Below are positions 1 to 11,000 of a stretch of 64,000 nt of DNA, piece by piece (position 1 is the first letter of the stretch; the number at the start of each line of letters is the position of its first letter). Below the pieces are notes generated by a model. That model was not told the origin of the DNA. It worked only from the letters and a program-made list of their open reading frames with translations, and searched no databases. The translations under genes were made by a program, and so were the position numbers. Source of the stretch: Cavia porcellus (taxonomy: Eukaryota > Chordata > Mammalia > Rodentia > Caviidae); contig NW_026947695.1 of assembly GCF_034190915.1 (NCBI RefSeq), forward strand, positions 1 through 64,000, in the 5' to 3' direction.

Positions 1-300
1 GGTGCACATTGTATGGGTGTGTGTTACATTAGATTCACTAGTAAGAGTGAGAAAAACATCACGGGGTGGTGCGCATTGTATGGGTGTGTGTTACATTAGA
101 TTCACTAGTAGGAGTGAGATATACATCACGGGGTGGTGCGCATTGTATGGGTGTGTGTTACATTACATTCACTAGCAGGAGTGAGAAAAACATCACGCGG
201 TGGTGCGCATTGTATGGGTGTGTGTTACATTAGATTCACTGGCAGGAGCGAGAAAAATATCACGGTGTGGTGCGCATTGTATGGGTGTGTGTTACATTAG
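1..300 (+). repeat. Copy of block at 4254-4555
   Basis: The run of variants here (GTAAGAGTG, then GATATAC, then CACGCGG, then GGCAGGAGCGAG with an AATATCACGGTG monomer) is repeated in the same order at about 4254-4555 and again at about 11,598-11,900. After about base 300 the match to 4555 onward ends. The window therefore opens inside an already duplicated block, and its source may continue to the left. Confidence 0.75.
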
Positions 301-533
301 ATTCAATAGTAGGAGTGAGAAAAACATCAAGGGGTGGTGCGCATTGTATGGGTGTGTGTTACATTACATTCACTAGTAGGAGTGAGAAAAACATAACAGG
401 GTGGTGCGCATTGTATGGGTGTGTGTTACATTACATTCACTAGTAGGAGTGAGAAAAACATCACGGGGTGGTGCGCATTGTATGGGTGTGTGTTACATTA
501 CATTCACTAGTAGGAGTGAGAAAAACATCACGG

Positions 534-600
534 GGTGGTGCGCATTGTATGGGTGTGTGTTACATTACATTCACTAGTAGGAGTGAGAAAAACATCACGG
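534..600 (+). repeat. Reference copy of the 67-bp monomer
   Basis: A clean consensus-like unit used here for numbering. Position 1 is the first G of GGTGGTGCGC. Positions 6-11 are TGCGCA, containing the first CpG (8-9). Positions 13-23 are TGTATGGGTGT, leading into a GT tract. Positions 27-38 carry a small TTACA/TTACA/TT pattern. Position 35 is C or G and position 45 is T or C, the two commonest alternatives across the array. Positions 40-45 are ACTAGT when position 45 is T. Positions 55-59 are an A5 tract and positions 65-66 the second CpG. Composition is 30 G+C of 67, with G 21 and C 9. The phase chosen for position 1 is arbitrary. Confidence 0.95.
570..587 (+). other. Possible short hairpin in the monomer (representative copy)
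   Basis: The left arm TTCACT and right arm AGTGAG can pair over six positions (five Watson-Crick pairs and one G-T), enclosing the six-base loop AGTAGG. The element recurs in nearly every monomer. Many of the common variants fall in the loop (AGCAGG, CGTAGG, GGCAGG, ATCAGG, ACTAGG, AATAGG). The arms also vary in some copies (GGAATGAG, GGACTGAG, GCAGTGAG, CACAGG), and I saw no compensating change in the opposite arm. The pairing is therefore present in the sequence, but structural selection is unproven. Confidence 0.45.
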
Positions 601-2659
601 GGTGGTGCGCATTGTATGGGTGTGTGTTATATTACCTTCACAAGTAGGAGTGAGAAAAACATCACAGGGTGGTGCGCATTGTATGGGTGTGTGTTACATT
701 AGGAGTGAGAAAAACATCACGGGGTGGTGCGCATTGTATGGGTGTGTGTTACATTACATTCACTAGTAGGAGTGAGCAAAACATCACGGGGTGGTGCGCA
801 TTGTATGGGTGTGTGTCACATTACATTCACTAGTAGGAGTGAGCAAAACATCACAGGGTGGTGCGCATTGTATGGGTGTGTGTTACATTACATTCACTAG
901 CAGGAGTGAGAAAAACATCACGGGGTGGTGCGCATTGTATGGGTGTGTGTTACATTAGATTCACTAGTAGGAGTGAGAAAAACATCACGGGGTGGTGCAC
1001 ATTGTATGGGTGTGTATTACATTACATTCACTAGCAGGAGTGAGAAAAGCATCACGGGGTGGTGCGCATTGTATGGGTGTGTGTTACATTACATTCACTA
1101 GCAGGAGTGAGAAAAACATCACGGGGTGGTGCGCATGTATGGGTCTGTGTTACATTACATTCACTAGCAGGAGTGAGAAAAACATCACGGGGTGGTGTGC
1201 ATTGTATGGGTGTGTGTTACATTAGATTCACTAGCAGGAGTGAGAAAAACATCACGGGGTGGTGCGCATTGTATGGGTGTGTGTTACATAACATTCACTG
1301 GCAGGAGTGAGAAAAACATCACGGGGTGGTGCGCATTGTATGGGTGTGTGTTACATAACATTCACTGGCAGGAGTGAGAAAAACATCACGGGGTGGTGCG
1401 CATTGTATGGGTGTGTGTTACATTACATTCACAGGTAGGAGTGAGAAAAACATCACGCGGTGGTGCGCATTGTATGGGTGTGTGTTACATTACATTCACT
1501 CGTAGGAGTGAGAAAAACATCACGGGGTGGTGCGCATTGTATGGGTGTGTGTTACATTACATTCACTAGTAGGAGTGAGAAAAACATCGGGGTGGTGCGC
1601 ATTGTATGGGTGTGTGTTACATTAGATTCACTAGTAGGAGTGAGAAAAACATCACGGGGTGGTGCACATTGTATGGGTGTGTGTTACATTACATTCACTA
1701 GTAGGAGTGAGAAAAACATCACGGGGTGGTGCACATTGTATGGGTGTGTGTTACATTACATTCACTAGTAGGAGTGAGAAAAACATCACGGGGTGGTGCG
1801 CATTGTATGGGTGTGTGTTACATTACATTCAATAGTAGGAGTGAGAAAAACATCATGGGGTGGTGCGCATTGTATGGGTGTGTGTTACATTACATTCACT
1901 AGTAGGAGTGAGCAAAACATCACGGGGTGGCGCGCATTGTATGGGTGTGTGTTACATTAGATTCACTAGTAGGAATGAGAAAACATCACGGGGTGGTGCG
2001 CATTGTATGGGTGTGTGTTACATTAGATTCACTAGTAGGAGTGTGAAAAACATCTCTGGGTGGTGCGCATTGTATGGGTGTGTGTTACATTAGATTCACT
2101 AGTAGGAGTGAGAAAAACATCACGGGGTGGTGCGCATTGTATGGGTGTGTGTTACATTACATTCACTAGCAGGAGTGAGAAAAACATCACGCGGTGGTGC
2201 GCATTGTATGGGTGTGTGTTACATTACATTCACTAGCAGGAGTGAGAAAAACATCACGGGGTGGTGCGCATTGTATGGGTGTGTGTTACATTACATTCAC
2301 TAGCAGGAGTGAGAAAAACATCACGGATGGTGCGCTTGTATGCATGTGTGTTACATTAGATTCACTAGCAGGAGTGAGAAAAACATCACGGGGTGGTGCG
2401 CATTGTATGGGTGTGTGTTACATTACATTCACTAATAGGAGTGAGCAAAACATCACGGGGTGGTGCACATTGTATGGGTGTGTGTTACATTACATTCACT
2501 AGTAGGAGTGAGAAAAACATCACGGGGTGGTGCACATTGTATGGGTGTGTGTTACATTACATTCACTAGTAGGAGTGAGAAAAACATCACGGGGTGGTGC
2601 GCATTGTATGGGTGTGTGTTACATTACATTCACTAGTAGGAGTGAGAAAAACATCACGG
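600..2659 (+). repeat. ~2-kb internal duplication, copy 1
   Basis: This block starts with a TTATATTACC monomer followed by a CACAGGG monomer and a 55-bp short unit. It matches 2660-4300 at an offset of 2059 bp on the left and 1992 bp in the middle; the 67-bp change equals one monomer present only in this copy (the GTGTCACATT unit near 816). Further right the offset falls to 1792 bp where three units are missing in the second copy. Both copies lie inside the larger 7.34-kb duplication. Confidence 0.75.
668..722 (+). repeat. 55-bp short monomer (12-bp deletion)
   Basis: The segment from the end of TTACATTA to GGAGTGAG is joined directly, removing 12 bases that include the left arm of the hairpin. 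The same short unit occurs at 2727-2781, 10,071-10,125, 26,041-26,095 and 27,368-27,422. It always follows a TTATATTA unit and always carries the CACAGGG change at its start. One deletion event spread by block copying explains all five. Confidence 0.9.
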
Positions 2660-5600
2660 GGTGGTGCGCATTGTATGGGTGTGTGTTATATTACCTTCAC
2701 AAGTAGGAGTGAGAAAAACATCACAGGGTGGTGCGCATTGTATGGGTGTGTGTTACATTAGGAGTGAGAAAAACATCACGGGGTGGTGCGCATTGTATGG
2801 GTGTGTGTTACATTACATTCACTAGTAGGAGTGAGCAAAACATCACGGGGTGGTGCGCATTGTATGGGTGTGTGTTACATTACATTCACTAGCAGGAGTG
2901 AGAAAAACATCACGGGGTGGTGCGCATTGTATGGGTGTGTGTTACATTAGATTCACTAGTAGGAGTGAGAAAAACATCACGGGGTGGTGCACATTGTATG
3001 GGTGTGTATTACATTACATTCACTAGCAGGAGTGAGAAAAGCATCACGGTGTGGTGCGCATTGTATGGGTGTGTGTTACATTACATTCACTAGCAGGAGT
3101 GAGAAAAACATCACGGGGTGGTGCGCATGTATGGGTCTGTGTTACATTACATTCACTAGCAGGAGTGAGAAAAACATCACGGGGTGGTGTGCATTGTATG
3201 GGTGTGTGTTACATTAGATTCACTAGCAGGAGTGAGAAAAACATCACGGGGTGGTGCGCATTGTATGGGTGTGTGTTACATAACATTCACTGGCAGGAGT
3301 GAGAAAAACATCACGGGGTGGTGCGCATTGTATGGGTGTGTGTTACATAACATTCACTGGCAGGAGTGAGAAAAACATCGTGGGGTGGTGCGCATTGTAT
3401 GGGTGTGTGTTACATTACATTCACAGGTAGGAGTGAGAAAAACATCACGTGGTGGTGCGCATTGTATGGGTGTGTGTTACATTACATTCACTCGTAGGAG
3501 TGAGAAAAACATCACGGGGTGGTGCGCATTGTATGGGTGTGTGTTACATTACATTCACTAGTAGGAGTGAGAAAAACATCGGGGTGGTGCGCATTGTATG
3601 GGTGTGTGTTACATTAGATTCACTAGTAGGAGTGAGAAAAACATCACGGGGTGGTGCACATTGTATGGGTGTGTGTTACATTACATTCACTAGTAGGAGT
3701 GAGAAAAACATCACGGGGTGGTGCACATTGTATGGGTGTGTGTTACATTACATTCACTAGTAGGAGTGAGAAAAACATCACGGGGTGGTGCGCATTGTAT
3801 GGGTGTGTGTTACATTACATTCAATAGTAGGAGTGAGAAAAACATCACGGGGTGGTGCGCATTGTATGGGTGTGTGTTACATTACATTCACTAGTAGGAG
3901 TGAGCAAAACATCACGGGGTGGTGCGCATTGTATGGCTGTGTGTTACATTACATTCACTAGCAGGAGTGAGAAAAACATCACGCGGTGGTGCGCATTGTA
4001 TGGGTGTGTGTTACATTACATTCACTAGCAGGAGTGAGAAAAACATCATGGGGTGGTGCGCATTGTATGGGTGTGTGTTACATTACATTCACTAGCAGGA
4101 GTGAGAAAAACATCACGGATGGTGCGCTTGTATGCATGTGTGTTACATTAGATTCACTAGCAGGAGTGAGAAAAACATCACGGGGTGGTGCGCATTGTAT
4201 GGGTGTGTGTTACATTACATTCACTAATAGGAGTGAGCAAAACATCACGGGGTGGTGCACATTGTATGGGTGTGTGTTACATTAGATTCACTAGTAAGAG
4301 TGAGAAAAACATCACGGGGTGGTGCGCATTGTATGGGTGTGTGTTACATTAGATTCACTAGTAGGAGTGAGATATACATCACGGGGTGGTGCGCATTGTA
4401 TGGGTGTGTGTTACATTACATTCACTAGCAGGAGTGAGAAAAACATCACGCGGTGGTGCGCATTGTATGGGTGTGTGTTACATTAGATTCACTGGCAGGA
4501 GCGAGAAAAATATCACGGTGTGGTGCGCATTGTATGGGTGTGTGTTACATTAGATTCACTAGCAGGAGTGAGAAAAACATCACGGGGTGGTGCGCATTGT
4601 ATGGGTGTGTGTTACATTACATTCACTAGTAGTAGTGAGAAAAACATCACGGGGTGGTGCGCATTGTATGGGTGTGTGTTACATTACATTCACTACTAGG
4701 AGTGAGAAAAACATCACGGGGTGGTGCGCATTGTATGGGTGTGTGTTACATTACATTCACTAGTAGGAGTGAGAAAAACATCACGGGGTGGTGCGCATTG
4801 TATGGGTGTGTGTTACATTACATTCACTAGTAGGAGTGAGAAGAACATCACGGGGTGGTGCGCATTGTATGGGTGTGTGTTACATTACATTCACTAGTAG
4901 GAGTGAGAAAAACATCACGGGGTGGTGCGCATTGTATGTGTGTGTGTTACATTACATTCACTAGTAGGAGTGAGCAAAACATCACGGGGTGGTGCGCATT
5001 GTATGTGTGTGTGTTACATTACATTCACTAGTAGGAGTGAGCAAAACATCACGGGGTGGTGCGCATTGTATGGGTGTGTGTTACATTAGATTCACTAGTA
5101 GGAGTGAGAAAAACATCACGGCGTGGTGCGCATTGAATGGGTGTGTGTTACATTAGATTCACTAGCAGGAGTGAGAAAATCATCACGGGGTGGTGCGCAT
5201 TGTATGGGTGTGTGTTACATTACATTCACTAGCAGGAGTGAGAAAAACATCACGGGGTGGTGCGCATTGTATGGGTGTGTGTTACATTACATTCACTAGC
5301 AGGAGTGAGAAAAACATCACGGGGTGGTGCGCATTGTATGGGTGTGTGTTACATTACATTCACTAGCAGGAGTGAGAAAAACATCACGGGGTGGTGCGCA
5401 CTGTATGGGTGTGTGTTACATTACATTCACTAGCAGGAGTGAGAAAAACATCACGGGGTGGTGCGCATTGTATGGGTGTGTGTTACATTAGATTCACTAG
5501 CAGGAGTGAGAAAAACATCACGGGGTGGTGCGCATTGTATGGGTGTGTGTTACATTAGATTCAAAAGCAGGAGTGAGAAAAACATCACGGGGTGGTGCGC

Positions 5601-8056
5601 ATTGTATGGGTGTGTGTTACATTAGATTCACTAGCAGGAGTGAGAAAAACATCACGGGGTGGTGCGCATTGTATGGGTGTGTGTTAATTTAGATTCACTA
5701 CTAGGAGTGAGAAAAACATCACGGGGTGGTGCGCATTGTATGGGTGTGTGTTACATTACATTCACTAGTAGGAGTGAGAAAAACATCTCGGGGTGGTGCG
5801 CATTGTAATCGTGTGTGTTACATTAGATTCACTAGTAGGAGTGAGAAAAACATCCCGGGGTGGTGCGCATTGTATGGGTGTGTGTTACATTACATTCACT
5901 AGTAGGAGTGAGAAAATCATCACAGGGTGGTGCACATTGTATGGGTGTGTGTTCCATTAGATTCACTAGTAGGAGTGAGAAAAACATCACGGGGTGCTGC
6001 GCATTGTATGGGTGTGTGTTACATTACATTCTCTAGTAGGAGTGAGAAAAACATCACGGGGCGGTGCGCATTGTATGGGTGTGTGTTACATTACATTCAC
6101 TAGCAGGAGTGAGAAAAACATCTCGGGGTGGTGCGCATTGTATGGGTGTGAGTTACATTAGATTCAATAGTAGAAGTGAGAAAAACATCACGGGGTGGTG
6201 CGCATTGTATGGGTGTGTGTTACATTACCTTCACAAGTAGGAGTGAGAAAAACATAACAGGGTGGTGCGCATTGTATGGGTGTGTGTTACATTACATTCA
6301 CTAGTAGGAGTGAGAAAAACATCACGGGGTGGTGCGCATTGTATGGGTGTGTGTTACATTACATTCACTAGTAGGAGTGAGAAAAACATCACGGGGTGGT
6401 GCGCATTGTATGGGTGTGTGTTACATTACATTCACTAGTAGGAGTGAGAAAACCATCACGGGGTGGTGCGCATTGTATGGGTGTGTGTTACATTACATTC
6501 ACTAGTAGGAGTGAGAAAAACATCACGGGGTGGTGCGCATTGTATGGGTGTGTGTTACATAACATTCACTGGCAGGAGTGAGAAAAACATCACGGGGTGG
6601 TGAGCATTGTATGGGTTTGTGTTACATTACATTCACAGGTAGGAGTGAGAAAAACATCACGTGGTGGTGCGCATTGTATGGGTGTGTGTTACATTACATT
6701 CACTCGTAGGAGTGAGAAAAACATCACGGGGTGGTGCGCATTGTATGGGTGTGTGTTACATTACATTCACTAGTAGGAGTGAGAAAAACATCGGGGTGGT
6801 GCGCATTGTATGGGTGTGTGTTACATTAGATTCACTAGTAGGAGTGAGAAAAACATCACGGGGTGGTGCACATTGTATGGGTGTGTGTTACATTACATTC
6901 ACTAGCAGGAGTGAGAAAAACATCACGGAGTGGTGCACATTGTATGGGTGTGTGTTACATTACATTCACTAGTAGGAGTGAGAAAAACATCACGGGGTGG
7001 TGCGCATTGTAAGGGTGTGTGTTACATTACATTCAATAGTAGGAGTGAGAAAAACATCACGGGGTGGTGCGCATTGTATGGGTGTGTGTTACATTACATT
7101 CACTAGTATGAGTGAGCAAAACATCACGGGGTGGTGCGCATTGTATGGGTGTGTGTTACATTAGATTCACTAGTAGGAATGAGAAAACATCACGGGGTGG
7201 TGCGCATTGTACGGGTGTGTGTTACATTAGATTCACTAGTAGGAGTGTGAAAAACATCTCTGGGTGGTGCGCATTGTATGGGTGTGTGTTACATTAGATT
7301 CACTAGTAGGAGTGAGAAAAACATCACGGGGTGGTGCGCATTGTACGGGTGTGTGTTACATTACATTCACTAGCAGGAGTGAGAAAAACATCACGCGGTG
7401 GTGCGCATTGTATGGGTGTGTGTTACATTACATTCACTAGCAGGAGTGAGAAAAACATCACGGGGTGGTGCGCATTGTATGGGTGTGTGTTACATTACAT
7501 TCACTAATAGGAGTGAGCAAAACATCACGGGGTGGTGCACATTGTATGGGTGTGTGTTACATTAGATTCACTAGTAGGAATGAGAAAAACATCACGGGGT
7601 GGTGCGCATTGTATGGGTGTGTGTTACATTACATTCACTAGTAGGAGTGAGATATACATCACGGGGTGGTGCACATTGTATGGGTGTGTGTTACATTACA
7701 TTCACTAGCAGGAGTGAGAAAAACATCACGCGGTGGTGCGCATTGTATGGGTGTGTGTTACATTAGATTCACTAGTAGGAGCGAGAAAAACATCACGGGG
7801 TGGTGCGCATTGTATGGGTGTGTGTTACATTACATTCACTAGCAGGAGTGAGAAAAACATCACGCGGTGGTGCGCATTGTATGGGTGTGTGTTACATTAG
7901 ATTCACTGGCAGGAGCGAGAAAAACATCACGGGGTGGTGCGCATTGTATGGGTGTGTGTTACATTAGATTCACTAGTAGGAGTGAGAAAAACATCACGGG
8001 GTGGTGCGCATTGTATGGGTGTGTGTTACATTACATTCACTAGTAGGAGTGAGAAG
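713..8056 (+). repeat. 7.34-kb tandem segmental duplication, copy 1
   Basis: About 110 monomers that are repeated immediately downstream at an offset of 7344 bp (7343 bp after about 13,198). The match begins within 701-713, just after a 55-bp short monomer; upstream of that the sequences differ. The repeat includes private changes such as CACTCGTAGG, CATCGGGG, CACGGATGG and TAATCG units in the same order. I saw only a handful of differences by eye, so the two copies appear to be more than 99.8% identical. Confidence 0.85.
2660..4300 (+). repeat. ~2-kb internal duplication, copy 2
   Basis: Second copy of the 600-2659 block, beginning with the same TTATATTACC, CACAGGG and 55-bp unit series. 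It lacks one monomer near the left and about three near the right compared with the first copy. It runs into the series also found at the start of the window. Confidence 0.72.
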
Positions 8057-11000
8057 AACATCACGGGGTGGTGCGCATTGTATGGGTGTGTGTTACATTA
8101 CATTCACTAGTAGGAGTGAGCAAAACATCACGGGGTGGTGCGCATTGTATGGGTGTGTGTCACATTACATTCACTAGTAGGAGTGAGCAAAACATCACAG
8201 GGTGGTGCGCATTGTATGGGTGTGTGTTACATTACATTCACTAGCAGGAGTGAGAAAAACATCACGGGGTGGTGCGCATTGTATGGGTGTGTGTTACATT
8301 AGATTCACTAGTAGGAGTGAGAAAAACATCACGGGGTGGTGCACATTGTATGGGTGTGTATTACATTACATTCACTAGCAGGAGTGAGAAAAGCATCACG
8401 GGGTGGTGCGCATTGTATGGGTGTGTGTTACATTACATTCACTAGCAGGAGTGAGAAAAACATCACGGGGTGGTGCGCATGTATGGGTCTGTGTTACATT
8501 ACATTCACTAGCAGGAGTGAGAAAAACATCACGGGGTGGTGTGCATTGTATGGGTGTGTGTTACATTAGATTCACTAGCAGGAGTGAGAAAAACATCACG
8601 GGGTGGTGCGCATTGTATGGGTGTGTGTTACATAACATTCACTGGCAGGAGTGAGAAAAACATCACGGGGTGGTGCGCATTGTATGGGTGTGTGTTACAT
8701 AACATTCACTGGCAGGAGTGAGAAAAACATCACGGGGTGGTGCGCATTGTATGGGTGTGTGTTACATTACATTCACAGGTAGGAGTGAGAAAAACATCAC
8801 GCGGTGGTGCGCATTGTATGGGTGTGTGTTACATTACATTCACTCGTAGGAGTGAGAAAAACATCACGGGGTGGTGCGCATTGTATGGGTGTGTGTTACA
8901 TTACATTCACTAGTAGGAGTGAGAAAAACATCGGGGTGGTGCGCATTGTATGGGTGTGTGTTACATTAGATTCACTAGTAGGAGTGAGAAAAACATCACG
9001 GGGTGGTGCACATTGTATGGGTGTGTGTTACATTACATTCACTAGTAGGAGTGAGAAAAACATCACGGGGTGGTGCACATTGTATGGGTGTGTGTTACAT
9101 TACATTCACTAGTAGGAGTGAGAAAAACATCACGGGGTGGTGCGCATTGTATGGGTGTGTGTTACATTACATTCAATAGTAGGAGTGAGAAAAACATCAT
9201 GGGGTGGTGCGCATTGTATGGGTGTGTGTTACATTACATTCACTAGTAGGAGTGAGCAAAACATCACGGGGTGGCGCGCATTGTATGGGTGTGTGTTACA
9301 TTAGATTCACTAGTAGGAATGAGAAAACATCACGGGGTGGTGCGCATTGTATGGGTGTGTGTTACATTAGATTCACTAGTAGGAGTGTGAAAAACATCTC
9401 TGGGTGGTGCGCATTGTATGGGTGTGTGTTACATTAGATTCACTAGTAGGAGTGAGAAAAACATCACGGGGTGGTGCGCATTGTATGGGTGTGTGTTACA
9501 TTACATTCACTAGCAGGAGTGAGAAAAACATCACGCGGTGGTGCGCATTGTATGGGTGTGTGTTACATTACATTCACTAGCAGGAGTGAGAAAAACATCA
9601 CGGGGTGGTGCGCATTGTATGGGTGTGTGTTACATTACATTCACTAGCAGGAGTGAGAAAAACATCACGGATGGTGCGCTTGTATGCATGTGTGTTACAT
9701 TAGATTCACTAGCAGGAGTGAGAAAAACATCACGGGGTGGTGCGCATTTTATGGGTGTGTGTTACATTACATTCACTAATAGGAGTGAGCAAAACATCAC
9801 GGGGTGGTGCACATTGTATGGGTGTGTGTTACATTACATTCACTAGTAGGTGTGAGAAAAACATCACGGGGTGGTGCACATTGTATGGGTGTGTGTTACA
9901 TTACATTCACTAGTAGGAGTGAGAAAAACATCACGGGGTGGTGCGCATTGTATGGGTGTGTGTTACATTACATTCACTAGTAGGAGTGAGAAAAACATCA
10001 CGGGGTGGTGCGCATTGTATGGGTGTGTGTTATATTACCTTCACAAGTAGGAGTGAGAAAAACATCACAGGGTGGTGCGCATTGTATGGGTGTGTGTTAC
10101 ATTAGGAGTGAGAAAAACATCACGGGGTGGTGCGCATTGTATGGGTGTGTGTTACATTACATTCACTAGTAGGAGTGAGCAAAACATCACGGGGTGGTGC
10201 GCATTGTATGGGTGTGTGTTACATTACATTCACTAGCAGGAGTGAGAAAAACATCACGGGGTGGTGCGCATTGTATGGGTGTGTGTTACATTAGATTCAC
10301 TAGTAGGAGTGAGAAAAACATCACGGGGTGGTGCACATTGTATGGGTGTGTATTACATTACATTCACTAGCAGGAGTGAGAAAAGCATCACGGTGTGGTG
10401 CGCATTGTATGGGTGTGTGTTACATTACATTCACTAGCAGGAGTGAGAAAAACATCACGGGGTGGTGCGCATGTATGGGTCTGTGTTACATTACATTCAC
10501 TAGCAGGAGTGAGAAAAACATCACGGGGTGGTGTGCATTGTATGGGTGTGTGTTACATTAGATTCACTACCAGGAGTGAGAAAAACATCACGGGGTGGTG
10601 CGCATTGTATGGGTGTGTGTTACATAACATTCACTGGCAGGAGTGAGAAAAACATCACGGGGTGGTGCGCATTGTATGGGTGTGTGTTACATAACATTCA
10701 CTGGCAGGAGTGAGAAAAACATCGTGGGGTGGTGCGCATTGTATGGGTGTGTGTTACATTACATTCACAGGTAGGAGTGAGAAAAACATCACGTGGTGGT
10801 GCGCATTGTATGGGTGTGTGTTACATTACATTCACTCGTAGGAGTGAGAAAAACATCACGGGGTGGTGCGCATTGTATGGGTGTGTGTTACATTACATTC
10901 ACTAGTAGGAGTGAGAAAAACATCGGGGTGGTGCGCATTGTATGGGTGTGTGTTACATTAGATTCACTAGTAGGAGTGAGAAAAACATCACGGGGTGGTG

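Noticed and set aside
55..59. Phased A-tract bending
   Set aside because: There is only one A5 tract per 67 bp, about 6.4 helical turns, so successive tracts are out of phase and would not add up to a strong bend.
534..600. RNA polymerase III promoter or tRNA-derived unit
   Set aside because: No match to an A box or B box (GGTTCRANNCC) on either strand, and no cloverleaf.
587..605. CENP-B box
   Set aside because: CACGGGG is present, but the TTCG part and the central A of the NTTCGNNNNANNCGGGN pattern are absent; the bases at those places are GAAA and T.
992..1225. Plus-strand open reading frames of 61-125 codons throughout the window
   Set aside because: They begin at GTG of GGTGGTG, overlap each other in several frames and translate the same satellite. 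As 67 = 1 mod 3, three units make one 67-codon period, and stops come from CATTAG, CACTAG or GAGTGA at fixed unit positions. The longest (55,665-56,042) exists only because of a one-base gain in the GT tract near 55,824.
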